Part shown: piece after piece, positions 16,191 through 25,953 of the stretch
Position numbering within the stretch: the first letter of the stretch is position 1
Layout of the letters: each line of letters starts with the position of its first letter
NCBI RefSeq assembly: GCF_900099775.1
Contig: NZ_FMTM01000007.1
Span: 62,001-126,000, forward strand
Direction: 5' to 3'
DNA length: 64,000 nucleotides
Source of the DNA: Rhizobium mongolense subsp. loessense
GTDB taxonomy: Bacteria > Pseudomonadota > Alphaproteobacteria > Rhizobiales > Rhizobiaceae
The notes under the pieces: generated by a model
Seen by the model: the letters and a program-made list of their open reading frames with translations, nothing else
Databases searched by the model: none
Told to the model about the DNA's origin: nothing
Translations under genes and position numbers: made by a program

Positions 16191-17566
16191 TCGGCAAGCT
16201 GCGCCTTCAGCCGGTCCACGATCGTCTTGGTCAGTAGATCGTAGTTCTCGTCGAAATGGTGATCGCCCGGCAGCTCGACGACGTCGGCGGCGCTATCCTT
16301 CAATGCGGGGCAGGCAACCTCGTCATCGTCGTCCTTGCCGTAGATGCATTGCACAAGCTTGGGGTCGATAGCTTTCAGATCATCAACCGGGTCGCCGGCA
16401 GCACCCTCCGTCTTCTGGCCGAGCCAGCCCATGACGGAAATCACATAGTCCACCTCGTGGGAGAGCGAGAGCAGCGACACCTGGGCGATCGCCGCTTTGT
16501 CCGCGGCTTTGAGCCTGTTGTAGGTGGCGGGCACGATATCGGCACCGAAAGAGTAACCGATCAGAAGAACGTGCTTTACCTTCCATTGCTTGCGATAGAA
16601 TTCGATGATCTTCGCCAGGTCGTCGGCCGTCTCCTGGGGCTGGCGTTCTGACCAGAAATAGTGAAGGGAGTCGACTCCGATGACAGGAATGCCCTCTTTC
16701 TGCAGCGCCGCACCGACTTCCTTGTCAATGTCGCGCCAGCCGCCATCGCCGGAATAGATGATGGCCATGGTGTCGATGGACGGCTTGGCCTCGAGCACGG
16801 CAAGCGGCAATCCGAGCGGATTGTCCGCGCTTCCGGAAGCGGCGATCAGGTCGTCCAGAGTGTCGGAAAGAGCCGTTTCGGCATCATCCCCGACATCGCG
16901 GATCTCAATTTCCGGATGATCCTGCTTCAGCGCTTCGACATGCGTACGCCCATCTTTCGTTGCAGCGGACGTGAAGGCAGCGGTGATGGGGTTCGGAAGG
17001 CTACCTTCGGTGAGGCCGTAGACGATTCGGTCACCCACCGTCTTTTTCGATGCCGGCGTGCAAAGCTGCTGGGTCAGCGGAATGCCGGCAACCGGATCCA
17101 CGACCAGCGTTTGGCCGATCGTCGCATCCGGCGTCTGCGCTGCAATCGCCAGTGCCAATGCGCCGCCTTCGGCGATACCGGCGATGATCGGCAGATGATA
17201 GGCGCTGTTGCCGGCAGCCCGCTGCACCTGCTGGCTGAGCGACTCGATGTCGGAAACCAGATAGATGCAGCCGTCATTCTCGCTGATGTCATATTTGCGC
17301 AACGCATCCATATAGGACGGGAAGTCGACACCGATTACGACGGCTCCCTCCTGCACCAGACTGTCGGCCTCCGCCTTTTCCGTGTCGCCCCAGCCAGCGC
17401 CGTCCGAAATCAGCATCACCGCGCCTTTGACATCGCCGTCCGGCAAAAAGATGTGCGGTGAAGGAATAAGCCCGGTTTCAAAGCGTTGCGTGGTTTCCTC
17501 GGCAGCGACGGCCGGGGCCGTCATCGCGAAAGCGCACAAGGCTGAGAGCAGATATCTTCTGATCAT
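16187..17566 (-). CDS. atvA: AtvA/AcvB, periplasmic VirJ-family lysyl-phosphatidylglycerol hydrolase
   Basis: A 459-residue exported protein with a signal peptide (MIRRYLLSALCAFAMTAPAVAAEE). It has two VirJ-like halves; the second (about 260-459) carries a serine-hydrolase nucleophile elbow, IGYSFGADIVPATYN, and a late His in LPGDHHFDENYD. Agrobacterium AcvB hydrolyses lysyl-phosphatidylglycerol, opposing LpiA, and Rhizobium tropici atvA is needed for acid tolerance. The start overlaps the lpiA stop by 4 bases, so synthesis and hydrolysis of the lipid are encoded in one coupled operon. Confidence 0.93.
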   Translation of the reverse strand: MIRRYLLSALCAFAMTAPAVAAEETTQRFETGLIPSPHIFLPDGDVKGAVMLISDGAGWGDTEKAEADSLVQEGAVVIGVDFPSYMDALRKYDISENDGCIYLVSDIESLSQQVQRAAGNSAYHLPIIAGIAEGGALALAIAAQTPDATIGQTLVVDPVAGIPLTQQLCTPASKKTVGDRIVYGLTEGSLPNPITAAFTSAATKDGRTHVEALKQDHPEIEIRDVGDDAETALSDTLDDLIAASGSADNPLGLPLAVLEAKPSIDTMAIIYSGDGGWRDIDKEVGAALQKEGIPVIGVDSLHYFWSERQPQETADDLAKIIEFYRKQWKVKHVLLIGYSFGADIVPATYNRLKAADKAAIAQVSLLSLSHEVDYVISVMGWLGQKTEGAAGDPVDDLKAIDPKLVQCIYGKDDDDEVACPALKDSAADVVELPGDHHFDENYDLLTKTIVDRLKAQLAD

Positions 17567-20199
17567 TTCCTGACGACTCCCTTCAATCCGCCGCCGATGA
17601 GAAGTGTCGCGTCCATCAACGCGATCATCGGATTGCCCCCTCCTGAAACCGCAAGATAGCGCGGCTGCCAGTGCGGATGAAACTTTGATTTGAATGCCCG
17701 AAGGCCTTTGAAATTGTAAAAGCGCTCGCCGTGTTCGAAGACGGTGCTGCCGATCCGGTCCCAGACGGGTGCCGTCTCGCGCTTGGACATGCCGGAAAGC
17801 GGCGCCATGCCAAGGTTGAAGTGCGTGTAGCCTTCACCGCGCAGATATTCCATGATCCGTACGAAGAGGAAGTCCATCGATCCCTTGGGCGCCTCGGGCG
17901 AAAAGCGCATAAGGTCAATCGTACCTTCCGACTTCGTTTCGGTGACGAGGATATTGGCAAAGGCAACGATCCTACCGTCCTTCTTCAAGACGCCGACCGG
18001 CTGGACGCTCACGTAGTCCGCCTCGAAGGCACCGAGCGAGAAGCCTTTCTCCTTGGCGTTGTGATGTTCGAGCCAGGCATTGGAAACCGCAGAGAGCTCG
18101 TCGATGATACCCGCTACCTTCTCGGGGGGGATGACTTCGAATTCCAGCCCGTCGCGCTGCGCGCGCGCCGCCGTCTGCCGCAGGTTTGCCCATTTGCCGC
18201 CCTTCAGTTCAAAATTCATCAGATCGGCAACGGCCAGTTCGCCGAGCTTGAACGCACGCAGGCCCGCATCGGCGCAGTGGGAGAGAAGCGCTGGAGAAAT
18301 CTGGTAGAACACGGCCCGGCAACCGGCAGCGCGTGCCGCCTCGACGAAGCGCCAGACGAGTTCCGGCCTTGCGTGCTTTGCCCCTATGGGATCAAAGAGT
18401 GCGATCCAGGAGCGCCCCTGCCGGCCATACATGATGAAGGCATCGCCCTCCTCGGAAAACATGATGCTCTTGTCGCCCATGCGCACGAGATTGGCATCGG
18501 CATCATTCTGCGTCCTGACGATCTCGACCGCGCGCCGGAGCGCCTCCTCCGTCGCAGGCTCCGGCTTGAAGGTGGCGGGGCGCAGCAGGCTGAAGATCGC
18601 GATTGCCGACGAAATGATCGTGAGGCCGAGAACGGCACGCAACCCGCGCGGCGCCTCGCCGGTGAATTCGAACTGCCACCAGAGCTCGTTGCTGTATTCC
18701 ACATCGCGGTAGACGAAAAGCAGGATGACGACCGCGCCCACGCAGATCACCGCGATCGCCGTCAACCATGATGCTGTCAGCGTCTGGTTAAGCAGTGAGG
18801 CATGACGGGTGAAGAGCCGGCGGCTGACAAAGAGGCTGGAAATAAGGAAGGCAAGGAACACCGCTTCGACAAGCGCTACGGCCTTGAGCAGCGAAAGCGC
18901 TAGCGCAGCAAGTGCGGCGATAACCGCCACCAACCAGGCGCCATCGAGCCGCTGGCCAAGACCGCGCGCGGCAACCAGTAGCGCAAGACCCATCAGGCTC
19001 GAGAGGAAATGCGCTCCTTCGACGATCGGCAGCGGCAGATAGCTGGCGAGGAATTCCAAGTTCTGGTCCGGCGTCGGCGTGACGCTCGAAAAGATCAGCA
19101 TGACGCCGAGCAGCAGCGTAAGCGCCGAAAGCAGCTGCGGCGTCAGCCGTCCGCCGATGCGCCGGATGCTGGACGCCGCCGGATGATCGACAAAGCGCCG
19201 AAATTCGGTTGCCGACACCGCGAGCACGGCGATCAGAAGCGGCAGCACATGATAGATCAGCCGGTAAAGGACAAGCGAGCCGAGAACCGCGTCGATATTC
19301 ACCGCGCTGCCGAGCGAAGCGATGATGACGGTCTCGAAAACACCGAGACCCGCCGGAACATGACTGAGCACCCCGAGCCCGACAGCAATCGCATAGACGG
19401 CAAGGAACACCGGCCAGCCGATCGCCGTTTGCGGCAGCAGAACATAAAGAACTGTGGCTGAAGCTGCGATATCGAAGGCGGTCACCAGGAACTGGCGCGA
19501 CCATGTGCGCGAATCCGGCAGGCGGATTGCTATCGGGCCGATGTGCATCGCCCGACCGTCGCGTCCAAGCACGAGGAGCCCACCAAGAGCCGCGATGATC
19601 ACGCCCGCGACCAGCCGGAGCAGCAATGCGCTCGTTCCCACCAAAGGTGCGATTTCATCGGCGATGATCATCAATGCGATCGATGCGACCCCTGCCAGGC
19701 CAAGCCCGAAGGACAGCGTGACGAACGCAATGACGCGGCCGATATCTTCCGGCGTCAGGCCGAGACGCGAATAGGCGCGATAGCGAATCGCCCCACCGCT
19801 CAACGCGCCGAAGCCCGCCGTGTTGCCGACCGCATAAGCGCTGAAAGCCGTCAGGGCTACATGCGGAAATGGCAGCCTCTTGCCGATGTAGTCTATGGCA
19901 TTGAGATCGTAGACGATCAGCGCCAGGAAGCTCAATCCGGTAAAGAGAAGCGCAAGCAGAATGGCGCTGGGGCGCGTATTGGCGAGCGCTGCGACGACGT
20001 CCTCGTAGCGCACCTCATCCGTAAGCTGGACGACGGCATATCCGACGATACAGAAAACAAGGAGCGTGGCGAGCGCCACCAAGTGGGGCCGATAGCGCCG
20101 CAAGAACCCGCGCGCACCCCGGCTCTCCGCGTCTTCGATCTCTTCCAAGCTGCCGTCACTCGCCATCTCTACCTGCCGCTTTGCCGTCTGGCGGATCAT
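17563..20199 (-). CDS. lpiA: LpiA, phosphatidylglycerol lysyltransferase (MprF family)
   Basis: About 878 residues with the full MprF layout. A multi-helix N-terminal flippase-like domain (UPF0104 type, about 40-350: GNTAGFGALSGGAIRYRAYSRLG) is followed by further helices to about 540 and a C-terminal cytosolic lysyltransferase domain (about 550-870: DKSIMFSEEGDAFIMYGRQG, FYNFKGLRAFKSKFHP). It adds lysine from Lys-tRNA to phosphatidylglycerol, lowering surface charge. The start is uncertain: ATG 20199, ATG 20166 (AGG 5 bases upstream) and TTG 20229 are in frame. It is operonic with atvA and acid-induced in R. tropici. Confidence 0.93.
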   Translation of the reverse strand: MIRQTAKRQVEMASDGSLEEIEDAESRGARGFLRRYRPHLVALATLLVFCIVGYAVVQLTDEVRYEDVVAALANTRPSAILLALLFTGLSFLALIVYDLNAIDYIGKRLPFPHVALTAFSAYAVGNTAGFGALSGGAIRYRAYSRLGLTPEDIGRVIAFVTLSFGLGLAGVASIALMIIADEIAPLVGTSALLLRLVAGVIIAALGGLLVLGRDGRAMHIGPIAIRLPDSRTWSRQFLVTAFDIAASATVLYVLLPQTAIGWPVFLAVYAIAVGLGVLSHVPAGLGVFETVIIASLGSAVNIDAVLGSLVLYRLIYHVLPLLIAVLAVSATEFRRFVDHPAASSIRRIGGRLTPQLLSALTLLLGVMLIFSSVTPTPDQNLEFLASYLPLPIVEGAHFLSSLMGLALLVAARGLGQRLDGAWLVAVIAALAALALSLLKAVALVEAVFLAFLISSLFVSRRLFTRHASLLNQTLTASWLTAIAVICVGAVVILLFVYRDVEYSNELWWQFEFTGEAPRGLRAVLGLTIISSAIAIFSLLRPATFKPEPATEEALRRAVEIVRTQNDADANLVRMGDKSIMFSEEGDAFIMYGRQGRSWIALFDPIGAKHARPELVWRFVEAARAAGCRAVFYQISPALLSHCADAGLRAFKLGELAVADLMNFELKGGKWANLRQTAARAQRDGLEFEVIPPEKVAGIIDELSAVSNAWLEHHNAKEKGFSLGAFEADYVSVQPVGVLKKDGRIVAFANILVTETKSEGTIDLMRFSPEAPKGSMDFLFVRIMEYLRGEGYTHFNLGMAPLSGMSKRETAPVWDRIGSTVFEHGERFYNFKGLRAFKSKFHPHWQPRYLAVSGGGNPMIALMDATLLIGGGLKGVVRK

Positions 20200-20417
20200 T
20201 CCGGGAGACGAAGCATACGCGGCATTCAAGCTCTGCGAGCTAATACCGGACGATACCCCACCGCCGTCATTTGCGTCTCACTCGGCTTGAATTGGGGCAG
20301 AATTAGCGCCGTCAAACGCAATGAAACATTGCATTTTCGTAAGGTTTGACAATCCAAGAGCAAGATCAGCCAGGGCCTGCGTCCGTGCCGCACATTCCGA
20401 CACAAGCCTCGGAATAT

Positions 20418-22544
20418 TCAGCTCACGGGCTCGCTCGCGGTATCCGGTTTTTGTACCATATGGCGCGCCGCCGCCGCACGCGCCTCGGCCTCGCGCCCAT
20501 CGCCGGCGACCTGTACGGTAGGCACCGCGAACTCAATGCCATTCTCCTTGAAGGCATTGCGGATCATCGCCAGTGCGTTGCGGCGGATGACGAATTGCTC
20601 GCCCGGCTTGGTCATCATGGCCAGCCGGAGCTCAATCGCGAATTCGCCGAATTGTTCGACGCCCTTCATCTTCAGCGTCTCGATGATATGCGGCCCGAAT
20701 TCGGGATTTTCGAGCAATTGCTGTCCGATCTGCTTGATGACCTTCTTCGCTTTCACGAGGTCAGTATCGTAGGTCACGTTGAGACTGATCTTGTCGATCG
20801 TCCAGTCGCGGTTGAGGTTTTTGACCGCGCCAAGTTCGCCGAAGGGCACGGTCGTCAGTGGTCCGCGGTGATGGCGGAGTTTCACTGATCGCAGGCTGAA
20901 GGACTCGACGACGCCCTTGTGGCTGCCGCTCTCGATATACTCACCGACGCGGAAGGCATCGTCCCACAGATAGAACATGCCACTGATGACATCCTTGACG
21001 ATCGCTTGTGCTCCAAAACCCACCGCGACGCCGACGACGCCGGCACCGGCGATCAAGGGCGCGATCTGGATGTTGAGACCGGCGAGCACCATCAAGACGG
21101 CAATAACGGCGATAACGACTGCAAGAATGTTACGAAAAATCGGCAGCAGCGTTTGCAACCGCGCGCGCCTCGCCTTTTCCTCATCCGTGGCGCCATCGGC
21201 AAGCGGGGCATCCGCAAGCTTGCTGTTGATAAAGGCCTTCACGAGATGCCAGAGCAGATCGGCTGCAAGCAGAATGACGACACCGCCGATGACGCCGCGA
21301 GCGATGCGATCCACCATCGTCTCCCCGGCGGCCATCGTATCGGCTCCGACGCCAATCATCCGCCCCAGCCAGACAGCTGCCAACGCAATGATGACCGCCC
21401 TGACGCCGCGGTCAAGCAATACTGCTGCCATGCTGCGCTTTGCAAGAAAACCCGCTTCAGCCTGATGCAGCGCACGGACAGAAATCGTAGCGATGGCGAG
21501 CACTTTCGGCAATATCAGCGCGTAGATGCCGAGCCAAAGCAACCCGGCGAAGCCGGTGACCCACAGCACCCAAAGAAAGACGAAATAAAGCGTCAGCGCC
21601 CAGGATGTCGTAGGACTGCGGCGTGCACCATTTGCCGGACGCGACCAAACAGCCTCGGCGGCAATCAGAAACAATCCGATACCAAGAACATAGGCAACGA
21701 AATAGCGCGATGCGCTGGAAAAGCCGAGCGGCGCCAATACCTGGATGACGGCCCACCCGAAGGCGAAATAGATGACGAATACCGCCGAGCGCCGGAACCA
21801 GAAAAGCGCTTCTGCACGGGAGACCTCGCGTTCACCATCGGCCCTTGGAAGCGTCACCAAAGCAACCAGCAGCCGTCCAAGCGAGATAACAACGCGTGCG
21901 GCCACCAGCGCAATCGTCACGGCGATCGCCATCGACTGACTGACCGGCGGCCAGTTCAACACAAGAAGCGCTACGAGAGTTGCGATCATGAAGACGATAG
22001 CAGGTACGAGGCGATAGAACAGATTGACCCCTGCCTGATAAAGCCCCGCCGGCTCCTCGGCATCCACGCGCCGAATGCGCGGGCGCGGCGCAACCGCACG
22101 GAAAAGCAATTCGGCCAGGGGACCTGCAAGGAAAAGAGCCACGGTCTGAACCAGAATCCGGCCGACGCCTACGGGCTCCACCTCGCGGTCGACAATATCG
22201 GATGCGCTTGCGACCTCTGCCGGCAGGGTCATTGGGGCTTGCGACACCATCTCGACATGACGGCGTACGTGCCCGAGCAAATCCGAAAGCACGGACATCT
22301 GCTCTTCAGGCGCGGCTGCGGCTGGAGCAGATGGCGCCGCATTTGTCTGCGCCGACATCCATTTCTGGACTTCGGGGGCCTGCATCAGTTCCATTATCTG
22401 GCGCACTTTGTCCGGCGGCGGCCCGGCCGGATCCGCGCCAGGTGCTGGCGTCTGCCCACTACTCGCGCTGGAAAGGGCCGTCAAAATCACCAAAGAGAGA
22501 AGAAACGCCCAAAGACCGCGCCCCACGAACCTTGAACCCGACAT
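20418..22544 (-). CDS. Large MscS-type mechanosensitive channel
   Basis: A 708-residue protein with a signal peptide (to about SGQTPAPG), a periplasmic Ala/Pro-rich segment to about 130 and roughly ten membrane helices. The C-terminal MscS core has the pore helix GAGVVGVAVGFGAQAIVKDVISGMFYLWDDAFRVGEYIE, followed by the beta domain (SLRSVKLRHHRGPLTTVPFGEL). It protects against hypo-osmotic shock or tunes envelope tension. GGAGGGG upstream supports the ATG at 22544. It is monocistronic and ends 218 bases from lpiA, on the same strand. Confidence 0.9.
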   Translation of the reverse strand: MSGSRFVGRGLWAFLLSLVILTALSSASSGQTPAPGADPAGPPPDKVRQIMELMQAPEVQKWMSAQTNAAPSAPAAAAPEEQMSVLSDLLGHVRRHVEMVSQAPMTLPAEVASASDIVDREVEPVGVGRILVQTVALFLAGPLAELLFRAVAPRPRIRRVDAEEPAGLYQAGVNLFYRLVPAIVFMIATLVALLVLNWPPVSQSMAIAVTIALVAARVVISLGRLLVALVTLPRADGEREVSRAEALFWFRRSAVFVIYFAFGWAVIQVLAPLGFSSASRYFVAYVLGIGLFLIAAEAVWSRPANGARRSPTTSWALTLYFVFLWVLWVTGFAGLLWLGIYALILPKVLAIATISVRALHQAEAGFLAKRSMAAVLLDRGVRAVIIALAAVWLGRMIGVGADTMAAGETMVDRIARGVIGGVVILLAADLLWHLVKAFINSKLADAPLADGATDEEKARRARLQTLLPIFRNILAVVIAVIAVLMVLAGLNIQIAPLIAGAGVVGVAVGFGAQAIVKDVISGMFYLWDDAFRVGEYIESGSHKGVVESFSLRSVKLRHHRGPLTTVPFGELGAVKNLNRDWTIDKISLNVTYDTDLVKAKKVIKQIGQQLLENPEFGPHIIETLKMKGVEQFGEFAIELRLAMMTKPGEQFVIRRNALAMIRNAFKENGIEFAVPTVQVAGDGREAEARAAAARHMVQKPDTASEPVS

Positions 22545-22695
22545 GATGCCGCCCCTCCGGTGTGACCCCGCATCAACCATATCGCGTGCACAGCCATAGG
22601 CAATGGGCCGATGAAAAACCCCGGAAGGTTGTTGTCCAACTTTACGGGGTCAGTTCACCGAGGGTGCGGGCTTGTAGCGCTTGAGGCTTGGGGCC

Positions 22696-23715
22696 TCAGG
22701 CTTTCGGCTTTTCCACATGGCCGCCGAAGCCGGCGCGCATGGCGGAAAGCACCTTATTGGCGAATTCATCATTGTCGCGCGAGGAAAAACGGCCATAGAG
22801 CGCAGCGCTCAGCACCGGCGTCGGCACGCTTTCGTCGATAGCTGCCATGATCGTCCAGCGGCCTTCGCCGGAGTCCGAAACGCGGCCGGCAAATTTCATT
22901 AGCGCCGGATCGGCATGCAGCGCGTCCGAGGTCAAATCGAGAAGCCACGAGGTGATGACGCTGCCGCGCCGCCATACTTCAGCGACATCCTGCAGGTTGA
23001 AGTCGTAACGGTAGTGCTCCGGGTGGGAGAGAGGCGCGGTTTCGGCATCCGCTTCATGCGCCGCAGCACCGATATTCGCGCGCTTCAGGATGTTCAGCCC
23101 CTCGGCATAAGCGGCCATCAGGCCGTATTCGATGCCGTTGTGAACCATTTTGACGAAATGGCCCGCGCCGTGAGCACCGCAATGCAGATAGCCCTGCTCC
23201 GCCGTGCTGTTCGGGTCAGGCGCGCGGTTTGCCGACGGCGGCGTGGTGCCGGCGCCAGGGGCCAGCGAGGCGAAGATCGGCGAAAGGCTCTGCACGATGC
23301 CCTTTTCGCCGCCGATCATCAGGCAATAGCCACGCTCCAGACCGAAGACGCCGCCGCTGGTGCCGACATCGACATAGTGGATGCCCTTGGTGATCAGCTC
23401 GGCGCCGCGGCGGATATCGTCGTGATAATAAGAATTGCCGCCATCGATGATGATGTCGTCGTCGTGCAGCAGCGGCACGAGCTGGGCAATCACCTTGTCG
23501 GTGATGGCGGCCGGCAACATCAGCCAGACGGCGCGCGGGCGGGAAAGCTTCGAGACGAACTCCTCGAGAGAGGCGCAGCCGACCGCGCCTTTTGCGACGA
23601 GATCGGCGACGCTCTCCGGCTTCGTGTCATAAACGACACATTCATGGCCGTCGCGCATCAAGCGCTGGACCATAAAATTGCCCATACGGCCCAAACCCAC
23701 CATGCCAAGCTGCAT
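22696..23715 (-). CDS. gnd: 6-phosphogluconate dehydrogenase, decarboxylating (YqeC-type)
   Basis: A 339-residue short-form 6PGDH. The NAD(P) loop is MQLGMVGLGRMGNFMVQRL, the signature DGGNSYYHDDIRR sits mid-domain, and the catalytic Lys lies in GHFVKMVHNGIEYG. It oxidises 6-phosphogluconate to ribulose-5-phosphate in the pentose phosphate pathway; short-form enzymes are often NAD-preferring. AGGAG precedes the start at 23715. The middle holds an insert (GTTPPSANRAPDPNSTAEQG) that lengthens the usual loop. It stands alone between the MscS channel and the SRPBCC gene. Confidence 0.93.
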   Translation of the reverse strand: MQLGMVGLGRMGNFMVQRLMRDGHECVVYDTKPESVADLVAKGAVGCASLEEFVSKLSRPRAVWLMLPAAITDKVIAQLVPLLHDDDIIIDGGNSYYHDDIRRGAELITKGIHYVDVGTSGGVFGLERGYCLMIGGEKGIVQSLSPIFASLAPGAGTTPPSANRAPDPNSTAEQGYLHCGAHGAGHFVKMVHNGIEYGLMAAYAEGLNILKRANIGAAAHEADAETAPLSHPEHYRYDFNLQDVAEVWRRGSVITSWLLDLTSDALHADPALMKFAGRVSDSGEGRWTIMAAIDESVPTPVLSAALYGRFSSRDNDEFANKVLSAMRAGFGGHVEKPKA

Positions 23716-23838
23716 CTGAAATCTCCTGGAATCCAATCACTACAATAGTTCCGGAAACTAGCACCCACAGTGCAGCAGACAAGCGAGGTCTCTATCACAT
23801 TAAGGCGAAGGCGGCTCCCATGATGGCTGGTATTGTCA

Positions 23839-24330
23839 TTAGAGCGCCTCGTAGTCTGGAGCCTCCGCAGGCTCGCCGCGCATCTCGCTGAGGAACATGC
23901 CCTCCCGAAGATTGATGCCGTATTCGACGAAGGCCTTCATGCAGCAGAGCATGTTGGCCCAGCCCTCGCAGTTGAGATAGGTGCCGCGCCGGCCGGCCTC
24001 GTCTTCGTGCCAGCCATTCTCGGAGATCGTCACCATCGTTCCGCCGTCCTCCAGCGGATCAAATTTCATCTCGACTGTCGTTTTGTAGCGAACCTTGTTT
24101 TCGTCCGTGCCACCATCCCAGCGAAGCAAGATCAGGCGCTCCGGAACGAGATCGACCACTTCGACCGGCGAATCCTTCCACCAGGTTACCGTCGTACCCT
24201 TGACGAGTGGTGCGCTCGCCCCGCCGATAGTCGTGAAATAGCTCGAGAGCTTCTTCGGGTTGACCACCGCATCGAATACTTCTGCGACCGGACGTCCGAT
24301 CCGTCCGCCGACACGAATAATGAGGGACAT
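23839..24330 (-). CDS. SRPBCC (AHSA1-type) domain protein
   Basis: A 163-residue START/Bet v1-like fold protein: PVAEVFDAVVNPKKLSSYFTT near the N-terminus and GGTMVTISENGW in the C-terminal beta strands. These proteins bind hydrophobic ligands, and many pair with a divergent ArsR repressor, exactly as here (57 bases between starts). GAGGAAG precedes the start. Ligand unknown. Confidence 0.88.
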   Translation of the reverse strand: MSLIIRVGGRIGRPVAEVFDAVVNPKKLSSYFTTIGGASAPLVKGTTVTWWKDSPVEVVDLVPERLILLRWDGGTDENKVRYKTTVEMKFDPLEDGGTMVTISENGWHEDEAGRRGTYLNCEGWANMLCCMKAFVEYGINLREGMFLSEMRGEPAEAPDYEAL

Positions 24331-24354
24331 TGCAACTTCCTCCTCATTTCGATT

Positions 24355-24389
24355 GTGATAATCACCATTATGTTATAAAAATATAACAT
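24355..24389 (+). promoter_or_regulatory. Operator palindromes in the ArsR/SRPBCC divergent promoter
   Basis: Two perfect dyads lie between the genes: GTGATAATCAC (24355-24365), and ATGTTATA-AAAA-TATAACAT (24370-24389), which runs into the arsR start codon. They are the natural binding sites for the adjacent ArsR-type regulator, and their position allows control of both genes. Confidence 0.6.
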
Positions 24390-24711
24390 GTCAAGCGAAT
24401 CGGATAACGACCCTGTTTTCAAGGCACTGGCCCACTTCCGGCGCCGTGAAATCCTCGACATTCTGAAAGAAGGTCCGCGCACCACCGGCATGCTCTGCGA
24501 AACCTTCGCAGACATGGATCGCTGCACAGTCATGCAGCATCTGAAGGTTCTCGAAGAAGCCGACCTCGTTGTCCCGAAGAAGGAGGGCCGCGAGCGCTGG
24601 AACCATCTCAACAGCCTGCCGATCAAGCATATCTATGACCGCTGGATCAGTACTTATGCGGGACATGCGCTATCGATACTGGACAGGCTGAAGGGCGATC
24701 TGGAGGGATAA
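24388..24711 (+). CDS. ArsR-family winged-helix repressor
   Basis: A 107-residue ArsR/SmtB-type protein: FKALAHFRRREILDILKEGPRTTGMLCETF, then the recognition helix in DRCTVMQHLKVLEEADLVV and the wing KKEGRERWNHLNSLPI. No CxC metal site is present, as is normal for regulators that pair with SRPBCC proteins. It is divergent from the SRPBCC gene and likely represses both. The start codon overlaps a palindrome, implying tight autoregulation. Confidence 0.9.
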   Translation: MSSESDNDPVFKALAHFRRREILDILKEGPRTTGMLCETFADMDRCTVMQHLKVLEEADLVVPKKEGRERWNHLNSLPIKHIYDRWISTYAGHALSILDRLKGDLEG

Positions 24712-24719
24712 ACTCGAAA

Positions 24720-24747
24720 CGAAACGGGCGCCGAAGCGCCCGTTTCG
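24720..24747. terminator. Shared stem-loop between arsR and the MFS gene
   Basis: An 11-bp perfect stem (CGAAACGGGCG / CGCCCGTTTCG) with loop CCGAAG occupies the 48-base gap between the convergent stops. There is no strong U-run on either strand, so efficiency is uncertain. Confidence 0.6.
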
Positions 24748-24759
24748 CCAAGGACCAGT

Positions 24760-25953
24760 TCAGGCAGCCTTGCGCAATGGCGCGGCAAGCGGGGCAGAGC
24801 GGCGGTCGAGCGCACCGCTTGTGAGGTTGAGGACAAGAGCCGCGGCAACGAGGATCGCGCCGACCCAAGGCGTGGCGGCGAGCCCGAGCGAGGATTCGAC
24901 GACTAACCCGCCGATCCAGGCGCCCGCCGCGATTCCGAGGTTGAAGGCAGCAATGTTGAGTGCCGAAGCAACATCGACGGCGGCCGGACGGACCTGCCTT
25001 GCCAGTTGCACGACATAGAGCTGCAGGCCCGGCACGTTTGCAAAGGAGAGAAAGCCGAGCGCGGCCAGCGTCGGGATCGTCAGCCATGGCGAAACAGCCG
25101 TGAAGCTGAAGAGAACAAGCACGATCGCCTGGGCGATGAAGAGCCCGGTCAGCGCCCTCACCGGATCGCGATTGGCAATCCGCCCGCCGATGATGTTGCC
25201 GATGGCGATCGCGATACCGTAAAGCACGAGGATCAGGCTGACGGCAGACGCAGAAAAGCCGGTGATCTCCTGCAAGATCGACGCAAGAAAGGTGAAGGCA
25301 ACGAAGGTCCCGCCATAACCGAGAGCGGTCGTGGCAAAGACGATCAGCAACCGGCCGCTGCCAAGCACGCGAACCTGATCCTTGATTCTCGCGGGCGGCG
25401 CTTTCGCGAGGTGGGAGGGAAGCAGGAGCGCGATACCGGCAAGGGCCACGACGCCGAGGCCTGCGACGGCGGCAAAGGTCGCCCGCCAGCCGAATGTCTG
25501 GCCGATGAAAGTGCCAAGCGGCACGCCGGTCACGATCGCGACAGTCAGTCCCATGAACATCATGGCAATGGCCGAGGCGCGGCGGTCCTCCGGCACGAGA
25601 TCGGCGGCGATCGTCGAACCGACGGAGAAAAATACGCCGTGCGCAAAAGCCGAGAGCACGCGCGCAACCAAGAGCGGTGTGTAATCGGGGCTGAACGCCG
25701 CCATGGCATTGCCAATGACGAAGAGCGCCATGAGCCCGAGCAGCAGCGGCTTGCGCGCGATCCGGCCAGTCAGTGCTGTCAGGATGGGCGCGCCGAAAGT
25801 CACGCCAAGCGCATAGACGCTGACAATGAGACCTGCGAGCGGCAACGTGATGTGGAGATCATTGGCGACGGTCGGCAGCAGGCCGACGATGACAAATTCC
25901 GTGGTTCCGATCGCATAGGCGGCGATCGTCAAGGCAAAAAGAGCAAGTGGCAT
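24760..25953 (-). CDS. MFS exporter of the DHA1 (AraJ/YdhP) type
   Basis: A 397-residue 12-helix major-facilitator protein. Helix 1 starts MPLALFALTIAAYAIGTTEFVIVGLLPTVA, the usual N-terminus of arabinose/chloramphenicol-type exporters, and the loop 2-3 motif is FGAPILTALTGRIARKPLL. The start at 25953 fits the family; a longer frame to 26076 adds 41 non-membrane residues. The LysR gene upstream on the same strand and a LysR-type box between them suggest regulated expression of an unknown drug or metabolite exporter. Confidence 0.88.
   Translation of the reverse strand: MPLALFALTIAAYAIGTTEFVIVGLLPTVANDLHITLPLAGLIVSVYALGVTFGAPILTALTGRIARKPLLLGLMALFVIGNAMAAFSPDYTPLLVARVLSAFAHGVFFSVGSTIAADLVPEDRRASAIAMMFMGLTVAIVTGVPLGTFIGQTFGWRATFAAVAGLGVVALAGIALLLPSHLAKAPPARIKDQVRVLGSGRLLIVFATTALGYGGTFVAFTFLASILQEITGFSASAVSLILVLYGIAIAIGNIIGGRIANRDPVRALTGLFIAQAIVLVLFSFTAVSPWLTIPTLAALGFLSFANVPGLQLYVVQLARQVRPAAVDVASALNIAAFNLGIAAGAWIGGLVVESSLGLAATPWVGAILVAAALVLNLTSGALDRRSAPLAAPLRKAA

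Noticed and set aside
20919..22535. A 538-residue open frame antisense to the MscS gene
   Set aside because: Rich in Asp, Arg and His with no hydrophobic core; a shadow of a real membrane-protein gene.
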